From the NCBI GenBank assembly GCA_905215525.1, contig CAJMQJ010000006.1, forward strand, positions 1 to 64,000: a stretch of 64,000 nucleotides of DNA. The letters run 5' to 3'. Position 1 is the stretch's first letter, and the number at the start of each line of letters is the position of its first letter. Of the stretch, positions 17,536 to 25,739 are shown one piece after another. A program made the translations under genes and the position numbers. Origin of the DNA: an uncultured bacterium (GTDB lineage: Bacteria > Actinomycetota > Coriobacteriia > Coriobacteriales > Coriobacteriaceae). The notes under the pieces were generated by a model. That model made no database searches. It saw nothing but the letters and a program-made list of their open reading frames with translations, and was not told the origin of the DNA.

Positions 17536-18279
17536 CTATTGCATCGGGTCGGACAGGACCCGTTCGATCTCTGATGCGGGAAGTGCGCCTTGGCGCAGGA
17601 TCTGGAACTCGCCGTGCTGAAACGACACGATGGTCGAGGCGTCGCGACACGGGGTCTCACCGGCGTCGACGGCAACATCGACCCCCTCCAGGATGCGACC
17701 CTCCACCGTGATAAAACTTGCCGGCGCGGGCGCGCCATGCGTGTTGGCGCTGGTGCAGGCAAGGGGGCTGCCACAGGCGCGAATGAGCGCCTGCACCACG
17801 GGCGAGGCAGAAGCGCGAAGTGCCACCGTGTCGTCGGCAGCGCGCATAAAGGTCGGCACGCAGGGGGCTGCCTTGACCACGATAGTCAGGGCTCCCGGCC
17901 AGCATCGTCGCGCGAGTATGCGGGCATCTTCCGGGATATCCACGCCATAGCGGTCGAGTGCTTCGACGCCATCGACCAGCCAAGCGACGGTTTGCGTGAG
18001 TTCACGTTGCTTGAGAGTGAAGATACGGCGATAGCCGGTGCCGAGCGCAGGAACTGCGGCGCCATTGACGGCAGCCTGCGGATCGCGCGGCCACGATGGG
18101 AATTCGCTTGTATCTTGGGGCACGGCGTCCGAGAAGGCGTTGACTGCCACGGCGACACCGTAGACGGTCTCGGTCGGGATCAAAGCCAGGCCGCCGCGGC
18201 CGAGCACCTCGGCCGTGCGCTCGACGGCAAGCCGATGCGGCTCGCGCGTTCCCTCGTATACCCGATAGACCGTCTGCAT
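17536..18279 (-). CDS. L-threonylcarbamoyladenylate synthase (TsaC/Sua5-YrdC family)
   Basis: YrdC-domain protein of 247 residues that should make threonylcarbamoyl-AMP for the tRNA t6A modification. The nucleotide/phosphate site shows LIPTETVYGV near the N-terminus, then KAAPCVPTFM and SPLACTSANTHG, the usual order. Between the first two motifs there is an inserted stretch of about 45 residues (from NAFSDAVPQD to ALGTGYRR) absent from short YrdC proteins. There is no C-terminal Sua5 domain. Spacing of 13 nt to glpK suggests co-transcription without functional link. Confidence 0.85.
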   Translation of the reverse strand: MQTVYRVYEGTREPHRLAVERTAEVLGRGGLALIPTETVYGVAVAVNAFSDAVPQDTSEFPSWPRDPQAAVNGAAVPALGTGYRRIFTLKQRELTQTVAWLVDGVEALDRYGVDIPEDARILARRCWPGALTIVVKAAPCVPTFMRAADDTVALRASASPVVQALIRACGSPLACTSANTHGAPAPASFITVEGRILEGVDVAVDAGETPCRDASTIVSFQHGEFQILRQGALPASEIERVLSDPMQ

Positions 18280-18413
18280 GTGTATGCCAGCCCCTTACGC
18301 TCTGGTGCAAGTTTGTTTACTGTGGGGCATTCTCGCACGAAACGTTCAACCTATTTGCCCAGAGCGCATGTTGGTTTGGTGAGCGGCTCTAGTAGTCGGT
18401 GAAAGTGAGGGGG

Positions 18414-18860
18414 TTATTGGACTGCGACGAACTTCTTTGGCCTGCCGGCGTGACGTTCTTGGGCGGCGTAACGCTCGATGCTGTCTATCGTTATCATCCG
18501 ACGGCCGTCGACGAGTTCAACATCGAGCTTTCCGGCTTTGACCAGCGCGGTAATCCGCGGAGCGGAGACTTTGAGGTCCAGCGCTGCGTCTTTAAATGTT
18601 CGGCACGCCGCTTCCCGAGCGTCCTCGTGGTCGATTTCGACTGAAAGGGCCACGACCTCGGCCGAGCGTTCGTACCCTGCCGGAGTCAAACCGTTGTTGA
18701 GGTCGTCGGCCAAAAACGCCATCAGTGCCTCGGTAGCATGGGCAATCGCTTCTTCGCGCGTATCGCCATCGGCAAAGGCGCCGGGAATCTGCGGGAAGCT
18801 AGCGCAGTAACCGTCGTCTTCTTTTATGAGAACGCAGTCATAGGTAAATCGCTGCCTCAT
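18414..18860 (-). CDS. hicB: HicB family antitoxin
   Basis: Antitoxin of 148 residues. The N-terminal half is the partial RNase-H-like HicB domain (YDCVLIKEDDGYCASFPQIPGAF then GDTREEAIAHATEAL) that masks the HicA active site; the C-terminal half (DLKVSAPRITALVKAGKLD) looks like a DNA-binding helical domain, which suits autoregulation. The ATG at 18860 has TTGGAGG 4 nt upstream. It starts 11 nt after hicA, in the typical toxin-first order. Confidence 0.9.
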   Translation of the reverse strand: MRQRFTYDCVLIKEDDGYCASFPQIPGAFADGDTREEAIAHATEALMAFLADDLNNGLTPAGYERSAEVVALSVEIDHEDAREAACRTFKDAALDLKVSAPRITALVKAGKLDVELVDGRRMITIDSIERYAAQERHAGRPKKFVAVQ

Positions 18861-18871
18861 TTTGCCTCCAA

Positions 18872-19057
18872 CTACCATCCAGCTTGGCGACGAATACTTG
18901 CCCACGTGCCCTTCTTTGGTCGATCACCACCAGAGCCGTTCACGGTGACAACGCGGTCACCAGAAACATACTTAGCATGACTACCGACTTGCGCGACCTT
19001 CACGAATCCATCGTGCTTGAGTAGGGCAATGATTTCCCGAAAGGTAGGAGGTTGCAT
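18872..19057 (-). CDS. hicA: HicA family toxin (mRNA interferase)
   Basis: Small basic protein of 61 residues with a double-stranded-RNA-binding-like fold. The catalytic His is in QVGSHAKYV, and the C-terminal RPKKGTWASIRRQAGW matches the family end. It cleaves mRNA in translation-independent manner when free of HicB. GAGGT 6 nt upstream supports the start. The frame and active His are intact, so the pair is probably functional. Confidence 0.9.
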   Translation of the reverse strand: MQPPTFREIIALLKHDGFVKVAQVGSHAKYVSGDRVVTVNGSGGDRPKKGTWASIRRQAGW

Positions 19058-19081
19058 GGGCCGACCTCTTTCAGCCGTCCT

Positions 19082-19103
19082 AATTATAAACTACTTTATA
19101 ATT
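19082..19103. promoter_or_regulatory. hicAB promoter-operator palindrome
   Basis: Perfect palindrome with 9-bp arms AATTATAAA and TTTATAATT around CTAC, 25 bp upstream of hicA. The right arm read on the minus strand contains a TATAAT -10 box, with a TTAGCA -35-like box 17 bp further upstream. A HicB dimer or HicAB complex bound here would cover the -10 box. Binding is inferred. Confidence 0.65.
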
Positions 19104-19125
19104 TTTGCTAACCAGTTAATAAATA

Positions 19126-20400
19126 TTACTGGCGTTGCTTGGGCTCGGTGACGATGGCTCGGACAATGCGGGGGCGATCGGTGAGGTCGTGGACGATACG
19201 CACGTCCGAAAGGCCTGCTTGACGACAGAGCTCGGCCGCGGCGTCGAGCGCGCCCTCGTAGAGCTCGCAGGCAAACAGGCCGCCGGCACGCAGCATGTAG
19301 GGCGCCGCGTTGAGCAGGCGGCGGAAGATATCGAGACCGTCGGCACCGCCCTCGAGCGCCAGATCGGGCTCAAAGTCCTTGACCTCATGCGGCAGCGAGC
19401 GCATGACGTCGGTCGGGATGTAAGGTGGGTTGGAGACGAGCACATCAAAGGTGCCCCACTCTTCGCGGGGAATGGAACTCACCAGGTTTGTGAGGCTGAA
19501 GGCGACCTCGTCGGACGTGAGGCCAAGCGCATCACGGTTTTTGGTGGCCAGATCGATGGCGCGCGGCTCGATATCGGTAGCAGTGCAGGTAACGTGGCCG
19601 CGGCGCTCCCAGGCAAGGGAGAGCGAAATGCAGCCCGTGCCGCAGCCGACCTCGAGAACGCGGGCAGTGCGGGGCTCGGCTGGGGCAGATACGTTGGCCT
19701 CGGCGGCATCTTGCGCGGGAGTCGCCTGTTGGTCGTTGTCCTCAATGGCGATGCCGTATTCGTCGAGCTCGGGCTCGGGGGTTTCCATGGCCTCTGCTTC
19801 TGCCGCTTCGGCTTCTGCCGCCTGCGCGGCGGCTTCCTCGGCCTCGCGATCGGCCAGTTCCTCGGCATAAGCGCGACTGCCCAGCACATCGCCGCCTAGC
19901 GCCGCCTCGTCGGCAGCTGTGAGGTTGGCGGCACGGCGCTCGGCCGTCGCTCGCTCGTCGGCCAATGCGGCCTCGGCCTTGCGTGCCTCCTCGACCTCAT
20001 CGTTCCAAGGCAGCTCAACACGCTGACGGGCAGCGGCCTCGGGGCTCAGTACCTCGGCATCCAGATAATTGAGGACTTCCTCGACGAGCATCTCGGTCTC
20101 GGGGCGCGGAATGAGCACACCGGGGGCGCACGCGACGTCGATCATGCGAAACTGCGTGCTGCCCGTGATGTATTGCAGCGGCTCGCCCTTAGCGCGGCGG
20201 ACAACGGCCGCATGCATGGTCTCGAGCTGGGCCGCGTTAAGCGTCTCGTCCATACGCATATATAGGTCAATGCGCGCCAGGCCCGTGGCGGCGCACAGCA
20301 GCCACTCGGCAGAAAGACGGGGGTGCTCCTCGCCGCGCTCGGCCAGGTACTCCTTGGTCCACTCGAGACAACGCTTGATGGTCCAAATCTCGTTTGCCAT
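19126..20400 (-). CDS. prmC: Peptide chain release factor N5-glutamine methyltransferase
   Basis: SAM-dependent enzyme methylating the GGQ glutamine of release factors, 424 residues against about 280 in most bacteria. An N-terminal helical domain (to about 112, including GEPLQYITGSTQFR) and the catalytic domain (VLEVGCGTGCISLSLA at about 248, catalytic NPPY at 324-327) are intact. The extra length is an Ala/Glu-rich linker at about 115-245 between ETEMLVEEVL and the SAM motif. The ATG at 20400 has GGGAGGG upstream. It lies downstream of prfA, its substrate gene, on the same strand. Confidence 0.93.
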   Translation of the reverse strand: MANEIWTIKRCLEWTKEYLAERGEEHPRLSAEWLLCAATGLARIDLYMRMDETLNAAQLETMHAAVVRRAKGEPLQYITGSTQFRMIDVACAPGVLIPRPETEMLVEEVLNYLDAEVLSPEAAARQRVELPWNDEVEEARKAEAALADERATAERRAANLTAADEAALGGDVLGSRAYAEELADREAEEAAAQAAEAEAAEAEAMETPEPELDEYGIAIEDNDQQATPAQDAAEANVSAPAEPRTARVLEVGCGTGCISLSLAWERRGHVTCTATDIEPRAIDLATKNRDALGLTSDEVAFSLTNLVSSIPREEWGTFDVLVSNPPYIPTDVMRSLPHEVKDFEPDLALEGGADGLDIFRRLLNAAPYMLRAGGLFACELYEGALDAAAELCRQAGLSDVRIVHDLTDRPRIVRAIVTEPKQRQ

Positions 20401-20840
20401 GGGGCCCTCCCCTCTTAAGCGCCGGACGGCGCGCGAATGTCGGAGCAGATTGTAAGCGAGGCCAGCGCTTGGCAAGGGGCGATTGAAGGCGATTATCGAG
20501 AATCAGCCCAGAATTTTGCACCGAGCTCGCTCAAAGTGTTCATTCGCTGACGTCTAAATTTGCATTCGTCAAGCTTTTGGCAAGGTTGCCCCAAAACTGA
20601 CCAATATCTAACCAAGAACTTGCCACATCGCTTGACGCACGACCCATCAAAAATCGCTCCGCGACTTCTTGAACGATATTTTGAGCAATATTTTCGATAG
20701 CGGACTTATGCCGTCAATTACCTTAAGCAGGTAAGCAGCTCAAATGACATCACAGCCGACTGAATAAAATATCAAGGCAATGTCACCAATGACTCCCTAC
20801 GGATCATTTGACAACCAAGGAAACGCCAATGATTTGGCAA
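20401..20840. other. Intergenic stretch between prmC and the prfA 3' element
   Basis: AT-richer than its surroundings. It holds one short protein-like reading frame on the minus strand (20540-20647, listed separately). I saw no RNA gene and no convincing promoter for prmC. Confidence 0.5.
20540..20647 (-). CDS. Possible small protein or gene remnant
   Basis: A 35-codon frame starting ATG at 20647 with GGAG 9 nt upstream and ending TGA. Residues such as SSDVASSWLDIGQFWGNLAK look protein-like, and the same frame stays open upstream to about 20713 (IENIAQNIVQEVAERF) without a standard start. It may therefore be the 3' end of a decayed gene and not a functional small protein. No family recognised. 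Confidence 0.25.
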   Translation of the reverse strand: MGRASSDVASSWLDIGQFWGNLAKSLTNANLDVSE

Positions 20841-20989
20841 TGTCAGCGAGCGACGTCCAGAGCGAACAAGTTGGCATGAAAAAGGCAAGGCATAGACCTT
20901 CTGGTCATGCCTTGCCTTTTGAATGACAAATTGTCGCTCTGGACGGCGCGCAGCGTCGGCTGGTCCGCCGTTCGGTAGAACGGCGGAAC
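20841..20989 (-). repeat. Structured 3'-end repeat element, copy B
   Basis: Second full copy of the element at 5272-5425, starting directly after the prfA stop codon on the minus strand. The first hairpin reads GAACGGCGGA / TCCGCCGTTC (a different stem from copy A with the same type of loop), the outer helix CCAGAGCGA / TCGCTCTGG, and the inner terminator hairpin GGCAAGGCAT / ATGCCTTGCC. These are paired substitutions relative to copy A. Confidence 0.7.
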
Positions 20990-22057
20990 TTAGACTGCCT
21001 GTGCCAGCTTCTCGGCTCGCTCGGCGGCGGCGAGTGCCTCGATGACGGTGCCGAGCTGGTCGCCCAGAAGGACGCCGTTGTAGGTGGAGTTGAAGCCGAT
21101 GCGGTGATCGGTCACGCGGTCCTGGGGCTGGTTGTAGGTACGGATCTTCTCGGAACGGTTGCCGTGGCCGATCTGGCTCTGGCGCTCGGCACCGAGCTCT
21201 GCCTGCTGCTTCTCGAGCTCCATCTCGTACAGACGGGCGCGCAGCATCTGCATGCAGACTTCGCGGTTCTGGATCTGGGAGCGCTGTTCCTGCGACTGCA
21301 CCACGGTGTTGGTGGGCAGGTGGGTGATGCGCACGGCGGAATAAGTGGTGTTAACGCACTGACCGCCAGGACCGGAGGCGCAGTAGGTATCGATGCGCAG
21401 GTCGGACTGGTTGATCTGAACGTCGATCTCCTCGGCCTCGGGAAGCACGGCGACGGTTGCCGTGGAGGTCTGGATGCGACCCTGGGACTCGGTCTTGGGA
21501 ACGCGCTGGACGCGGTGCACGCCGGACTCGAACTTCATGACGGAGTAGACGCGGTCGCCCTCGACCTTGAACTCGATGGACTTAAAGCCGCCGGCCTCGC
21601 TGGGGCTGGAGTCGAGCACGGTGGTCTTCCAGCCGCGCGACTCGCAGAAGCGCTGATACATCTTGTACAGGTCGCCGGCGAAGATGGCCGCCTCGTCGCC
21701 ACCGGCGGCGGAGCGAATCTCGACGATGGTGTTCTTGTCGTCGTTGGGGTCGCTCGGGATGAGCATGTACTTGATGTCTTCCTCGAGCTGGGGAAGCTTG
21801 GCCTCGTTTTCGGAGATGTCCATCTGGAGCATCTCCTTCTCATCGGCATCGGTAGTATCGTGGAGCATTTCCTTGGCAGCCTCGATGTCATCGAGCGCGC
21901 CGATGTACTCGCGCGAGGCAGCGATGAGGTCGGACTGGTGCGCGTACTCCTTGTTGAGACGCGTGAACTCCTTGATATCGGAGGCAACGGCTGGGTCGGA
22001 AAGCTTCTTCTCGAGCTCCTCGTAGGCCTTAATGATCTTTTCGAGCTTGTCGCGCAT
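20990..22057 (-). CDS. prfA: Peptide chain release factor 1
   Basis: RF1, 355 residues, normal length; it releases peptides at UAA and UAG. The hydrolysis motif is SGPGGQCVN (GGQ, with Cys where most have His), and the codon-recognition tripeptide is PKT in RVPKTESQGR (the PxT motif of RF1, distinct from SPF in RF2). The ATG at 22057 has AGGAG-like sequence upstream. The modifying enzyme gene prmC follows after about 590 bp. Confidence 0.97.
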   Translation of the reverse strand: MRDKLEKIIKAYEELEKKLSDPAVASDIKEFTRLNKEYAHQSDLIAASREYIGALDDIEAAKEMLHDTTDADEKEMLQMDISENEAKLPQLEEDIKYMLIPSDPNDDKNTIVEIRSAAGGDEAAIFAGDLYKMYQRFCESRGWKTTVLDSSPSEAGGFKSIEFKVEGDRVYSVMKFESGVHRVQRVPKTESQGRIQTSTATVAVLPEAEEIDVQINQSDLRIDTYCASGPGGQCVNTTYSAVRITHLPTNTVVQSQEQRSQIQNREVCMQMLRARLYEMELEKQQAELGAERQSQIGHGNRSEKIRTYNQPQDRVTDHRIGFNSTYNGVLLGDQLGTVIEALAAAERAEKLAQAV

Positions 22058-22257
22058 GGCGGGACTCCTTTATGTGCGTGAAGGCGAAAATCGGCAGAGT
22101 TGATGGGGCGCGCGGCGCCACTGCGGGGGTAAGCCCAGCTAGAACATGTCGATCTTCAGATACATGCGCATCCCTTCGCGTATGAGGTACATAGTTGCGG
22201 TCTAACCCATACATGATAGCGTGCGCAGGCATACCTGCATATAACCCGCACGGAATG

Positions 22258-22282
22258 CGACAAAGGGAGAGTCCCTTTGTCG
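22258..22282. repeat. REP-like palindrome, copy 1
   Basis: Perfect 11-bp arms CGACAAAGGGA / TCCCTTTGTCG around GAG, 5 nt after the stop codon of the M20 peptidase gene. It shares the flank CGCACGGAATG with copy 2 at 28840. Confidence 0.7.
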
Positions 22283-22286
22283 GATT

Positions 22287-23702
22287 CTAGAGCGTATGGA
22301 GCAGGGCGATGAGGAAGCGTACGCCCTGGAGGTAGGCGCGGCGGGTGATGCGCTCGTTGGTGCCGTGGACGCCGCGGTCGCACTCGTCATCGTCGACCAC
22401 AAACGCCGAAAAACGAATGCATTCGGAGCAAATGTGCTGGTAGTTGGCAGCGTCGGTCGCGCCGATCACGGTCGAGGGAACAATCGCCAACGGCTCGGAT
22501 GATCCGTTTTCCTCCGTCCCCTTTGGATCGCGGAAATAGCGGGCGGCGATGGAGCGAACCGCCTCGAGGCCGGGACCACCGATGCGCGGGGACGGCGAGG
22601 GCTCGGAGCTGCCGGGGCCCAGCTCCACTTCGACACGACCGGCAAGGTCCGCCCCGGCAACCGCCTCACGGCAGCGCGCCACAACGTCGGCCACGCTCGT
22701 GCCCTCGAGCATGCGGAAGTTAATGTTGGCCCACATATCCTGCGGCATTACGTTGGCGCCGGCGCTGCCTCCCTCGATCTGCGTGGGCGCGCAGGTGGTC
22801 GTCACCAGCGGATAGAGCTTTTTGCTGGCGAGGCACTCGCGCACGATGGCATCCCCGTTGGCGGCAATCTCATCCGCCGTGTAGAGCCCCAGCTCGACAA
22901 GCTGCGCGGCAAGCAGATCGGTCACGCGCGTCGGCCACTCGATATCGCAGATTGCGGTGATGGCACGGCTCAACACCTCGAGCGACGTGCCGCCGTAGGG
23001 GTTGGAAGAATGCCCACCCGCGCTCTTTGTCTTGAGCACAATGTCGGCATAACCCTTCTCAGCCAGGTCGGCGTGCATGAGCCAACCCTCGCCCGCGTTG
23101 TACTCGGCAGCCGAAACAATACGGTAGTCACCCTCGTCGATCAGATATTCAAGTTCAACACCGCGCTCCTCGAGCACGCGGCCGATAGCTCCAGCGCCGT
23201 ACTGCGTGGTTTCCTCGTCCTGGCCAAAGGCGAGCAACAGCGAACGCTTGTGCTCCCAGCCGTGCGCCAACGCATACTCAACCGCCTCGAGAATGCCTGC
23301 GACCTGATCCTTCATGTCGATAGCGCCGCGACCCCAAATGTAGGTGTCGTCCACCTGTCCGCTAAAGGGGGCGTGCGTCCAGTCGGCCTCGGTACCCGGC
23401 ACCACGGGGACCACGTCCATGTGGCCCATGAGCATGACGGGTTTGAGGGCGGAGTCGGAACCGCCAAGCGTCACCAACAGCGAGTGGTCGATAAGCTCGA
23501 CCTCGCCCGCCGCAAACACGCGCGGCCAGGCCTGCTGCATATAGGCGCGCAGGTCGTCGAAGGGCTGCCAGTCCACCGCCTCGGCATCCATGCTCGAGAT
23601 GGTCGGAAACGACAGCACGCGGCCCAAGCGCTCGCACGCGCCGGCCTCGTCCATATCGGCAAAATCGTCCTCATGCGCAAAGAAGCGCCAAACCTCGGCC
23701 AT
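22287..23702 (-). CDS. M20/M25/M40 family metallopeptidase
   Basis: Zinc-dependent exopeptidase of 471 residues, similar in layout to carboxypeptidase S and related M20 dipeptidases. Motifs: GHMDVVPV (zinc His/Asp) near residue 90, WGRGAIDMK with the bridging Asp, GQDEETTQYGA with the catalytic Glu pair, and AGGHSSNPYGG in the lid domain. No signal peptide, so it should act in the cytosol on imported peptides or acylated amino acids. The ATG at 23702 has AAAGGA upstream. It is the last gene behind the amino-acid ABC importer, after a 71-bp gap with a GC hairpin. Confidence 0.88.
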   Translation of the reverse strand: MAEVWRFFAHEDDFADMDEAGACERLGRVLSFPTISSMDAEAVDWQPFDDLRAYMQQAWPRVFAAGEVELIDHSLLVTLGGSDSALKPVMLMGHMDVVPVVPGTEADWTHAPFSGQVDDTYIWGRGAIDMKDQVAGILEAVEYALAHGWEHKRSLLLAFGQDEETTQYGAGAIGRVLEERGVELEYLIDEGDYRIVSAAEYNAGEGWLMHADLAEKGYADIVLKTKSAGGHSSNPYGGTSLEVLSRAITAICDIEWPTRVTDLLAAQLVELGLYTADEIAANGDAIVRECLASKKLYPLVTTTCAPTQIEGGSAGANVMPQDMWANINFRMLEGTSVADVVARCREAVAGADLAGRVEVELGPGSSEPSPSPRIGGPGLEAVRSIAARYFRDPKGTEENGSSEPLAIVPSTVIGATDAANYQHICSECIRFSAFVVDDDECDRGVHGTNERITRRAYLQGVRFLIALLHTL

Positions 23703-23727
23703 GACATCCTTTCGATTGTGACGACAA

Positions 23728-23750
23728 AGGCCGCCCCACGGGAGCGGCCC
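23728..23750 (-). terminator. Weak hairpin between ABC ATPase and peptidase genes
   Basis: Minus-strand GGCCGC / GCGGCC stem followed by TTTGT. It could reduce transcription into the M20 peptidase gene. Confidence 0.4.
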
Positions 23751-23773
23751 TGCAACGCAGGCGTTTGCGCCGG

Positions 23774-24559
23774 TTATTTGTCCTCGAGATAGCGAGAGAG
23801 GAACTCGCGAGTGCGCTGATGTTTGGGGTTGCCAAAGAGCTCGGCCGGCGCGGCGTCCTCGAGCACCACGCCCTTGTCCATAAAGACCACGCGGTCGGAC
23901 ACCGTGCGGGCAAAGGCCATCTCGTGCGTGACGACAACCATGGTCATGCCGTCGGCCGCGAGCTTGCGCATGACCTCGAGCACCTCGCCCACGATCTCGG
24001 GGTCGAGTGCCGAAGTCGGCTCGTCGAACAGCATGATCTGCGGACTCATGCACAGGGCGCGAGCGATGGCCACGCGCTGCTTTTGGCCACCGGACAGGCG
24101 ACCCACGGCGGCGTGCGCGAACTTTTCGAGTCCCACGCTCGCCAGATGCTCCATCGCGACCTTCTCGGCCTCGGCCTTGCTCATCTTTTTGAGCGTGACG
24201 GGCGCGAGCGTGCAGTTGTCGAGCACATCCATGTTGTTGAACAGGTTAAAGCCCTGGAACACCATGCCGATGTCCTCGCGGAGTTTATTGATATTGCAGC
24301 GCTCGGCCGTAAGGTCCTGGCCGTGGAACCAGATGTGGCCCGCGTCCGGGGTCTCGAGCAGGTTGAGGCAGCGCAGAAAGGTCGATTTGCCCGAACCCGA
24401 AGCACCGATGATGGTGACGACCTCGCCGGGATTGACGGACAAGTCGATACCCTTGAGCACCTCGAGCGAGCCGAAGCTCTTGCGCAGGCCCTCGACGCGG
24501 ATGAGTGACTCTTTAGTTTGTGCGGCGGCCGCGGTGCCGGTAGTGGCGGTATCTGCCAT
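23774..24559 (-). CDS. Amino-acid ABC transporter ATP-binding protein
   Basis: Polar amino-acid type ATPase, 261 residues. Walker A GASGSGKST, signature LSGGQKQRVAIARA, Walker B IMLFDEPTSALD and the H-loop VTHEM are intact. The N-terminus has a short Thr/Ala-rich extension of about 18 residues. The ATG at 24559 has GAGGAG 7 nt upstream. It follows the permease gene and would form the GlnQ-like homodimer that drives uptake. Confidence 0.93.
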   Translation of the reverse strand: MADTATTGTAAAAQTKESLIRVEGLRKSFGSLEVLKGIDLSVNPGEVVTIIGASGSGKSTFLRCLNLLETPDAGHIWFHGQDLTAERCNINKLREDIGMVFQGFNLFNNMDVLDNCTLAPVTLKKMSKAEAEKVAMEHLASVGLEKFAHAAVGRLSGGQKQRVAIARALCMSPQIMLFDEPTSALDPEIVGEVLEVMRKLAADGMTMVVVTHEMAFARTVSDRVVFMDKGVVLEDAAPAELFGNPKHQRTREFLSRYLEDK

Positions 24560-24581
24560 GATGATTCTCCTCGTCTTAAGC

Positions 24582-25730
24582 CTAGTTAGAGCTGGGCAGC
24601 GTGGCAGGAGCCTCGGCGCCGAGCTTTTTGCCAAAGGCCTCGAGCAGGCGGCTCGCCACGAGCGTCAGGATCAGGTAGACCACGAGCGCCACGCAGTAGA
24701 CCTCCATCTGGCGGTAGTACACGCCGGCGACGGTGGTGGTGGCATACATGAGGTCGAACACGCCGATGACCGAGAGCACCGACGAATCCTTGATGTTAAT
24801 GATGAGCTCGTTGGTGAGCGCCGGAATCGCGTTTTTAATGCCCTGGGGGAACACGACCTTGCGCATAGCCTGCCACTGCGAAAGCCCCAGCGAGCGCGCT
24901 GCCTCGGCCTGGCCGGGATCGATGGACTCGATGCCGCCGCGCAGGACCTCCATCATGTAGGCGGTGGAGTTGAGCGAGATGGTGACGAGGCCGGCGGTGA
25001 AGGTACTCCAAATCTGGTTGGCCTGGGCAGTCTCGAAGCCCATGCCGCGCAAAACGGTGAAGCCCGCGTAATAGATGAGCAGGCCCTGGACCATCATGGG
25101 CGTGCCGCGCACGATGGTGGAGTAGACGGTCGCAAAGCCGCGGCCGATGCTCTTAAAGAAGCGCACCAGGTCGTTGTCTACGCGGTCGAAGGTCTGAATA
25201 CGCAGGAACACAAAGAGCAGCGCCAGGAAGAATGCGATGACGGTGCCGAAGGTGGCAAGCGCGATGGTGATCTCGATGCCACGGATGAAGAAGTCGCCGC
25301 TCTTGTAGGTCATGTAGACCAAGCTCGACAAAAAGTCGCTGGGGTTGGAATCCGAGACAATGCTCACCTGCACCAGATCGATAAACGACATGACGCAGCG
25401 GTCGACAAAGAAGATCGCCGCGATGACGACCACGACATAGCTGCCCAGGCGCGCGCCGCGACGGAAACGCTCGGATGCAAACGGTGACTTTTCGCGATAG
25501 TCGCTCCAGTGCATAACCTTGGTGACGAGCGCTGCCGCCGACACGACGATCCAGGCCCAAAGAATCGCCCAAAGGCAATCCTGGAAGATGCCGGTGGGCG
25601 CCAAAAAGCTCAGCGGCGTGGGGTTGCGCTGGCTAAATGCCAAGCCGAGCGCCGCGATAACGCTCGTGCCCAGGTACACATAACGGTGGTCGGCCTTGAT
25701 AAAGGAGGCCAGACGATTGATGCCTTTCAT
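24582..25730 (-). CDS. Amino-acid ABC transporter permease
   Basis: Inner-membrane permease of the His/Glu/Gln/Arg group, 382 residues. The conserved core (about residues 155-360) has the EAA loop EAARSLGLSQWQAMRKVVFPQG that docks the ATPase. An N-terminal extension of about 150 residues adds three further predicted membrane helices not present in minimal GlnP-type permeases. The gene follows the binding-protein gene by 9 nt. Confidence 0.9.
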   Translation of the reverse strand: MKGINRLASFIKADHRYVYLGTSVIAALGLAFSQRNPTPLSFLAPTGIFQDCLWAILWAWIVVSAAALVTKVMHWSDYREKSPFASERFRRGARLGSYVVVVIAAIFFVDRCVMSFIDLVQVSIVSDSNPSDFLSSLVYMTYKSGDFFIRGIEITIALATFGTVIAFFLALLFVFLRIQTFDRVDNDLVRFFKSIGRGFATVYSTIVRGTPMMVQGLLIYYAGFTVLRGMGFETAQANQIWSTFTAGLVTISLNSTAYMMEVLRGGIESIDPGQAEAARSLGLSQWQAMRKVVFPQGIKNAIPALTNELIINIKDSSVLSVIGVFDLMYATTTVAGVYYRQMEVYCVALVVYLILTLVASRLLEAFGKKLGAEAPATLPSSN

Positions 25731-25739
25731 GCTGCCTCC

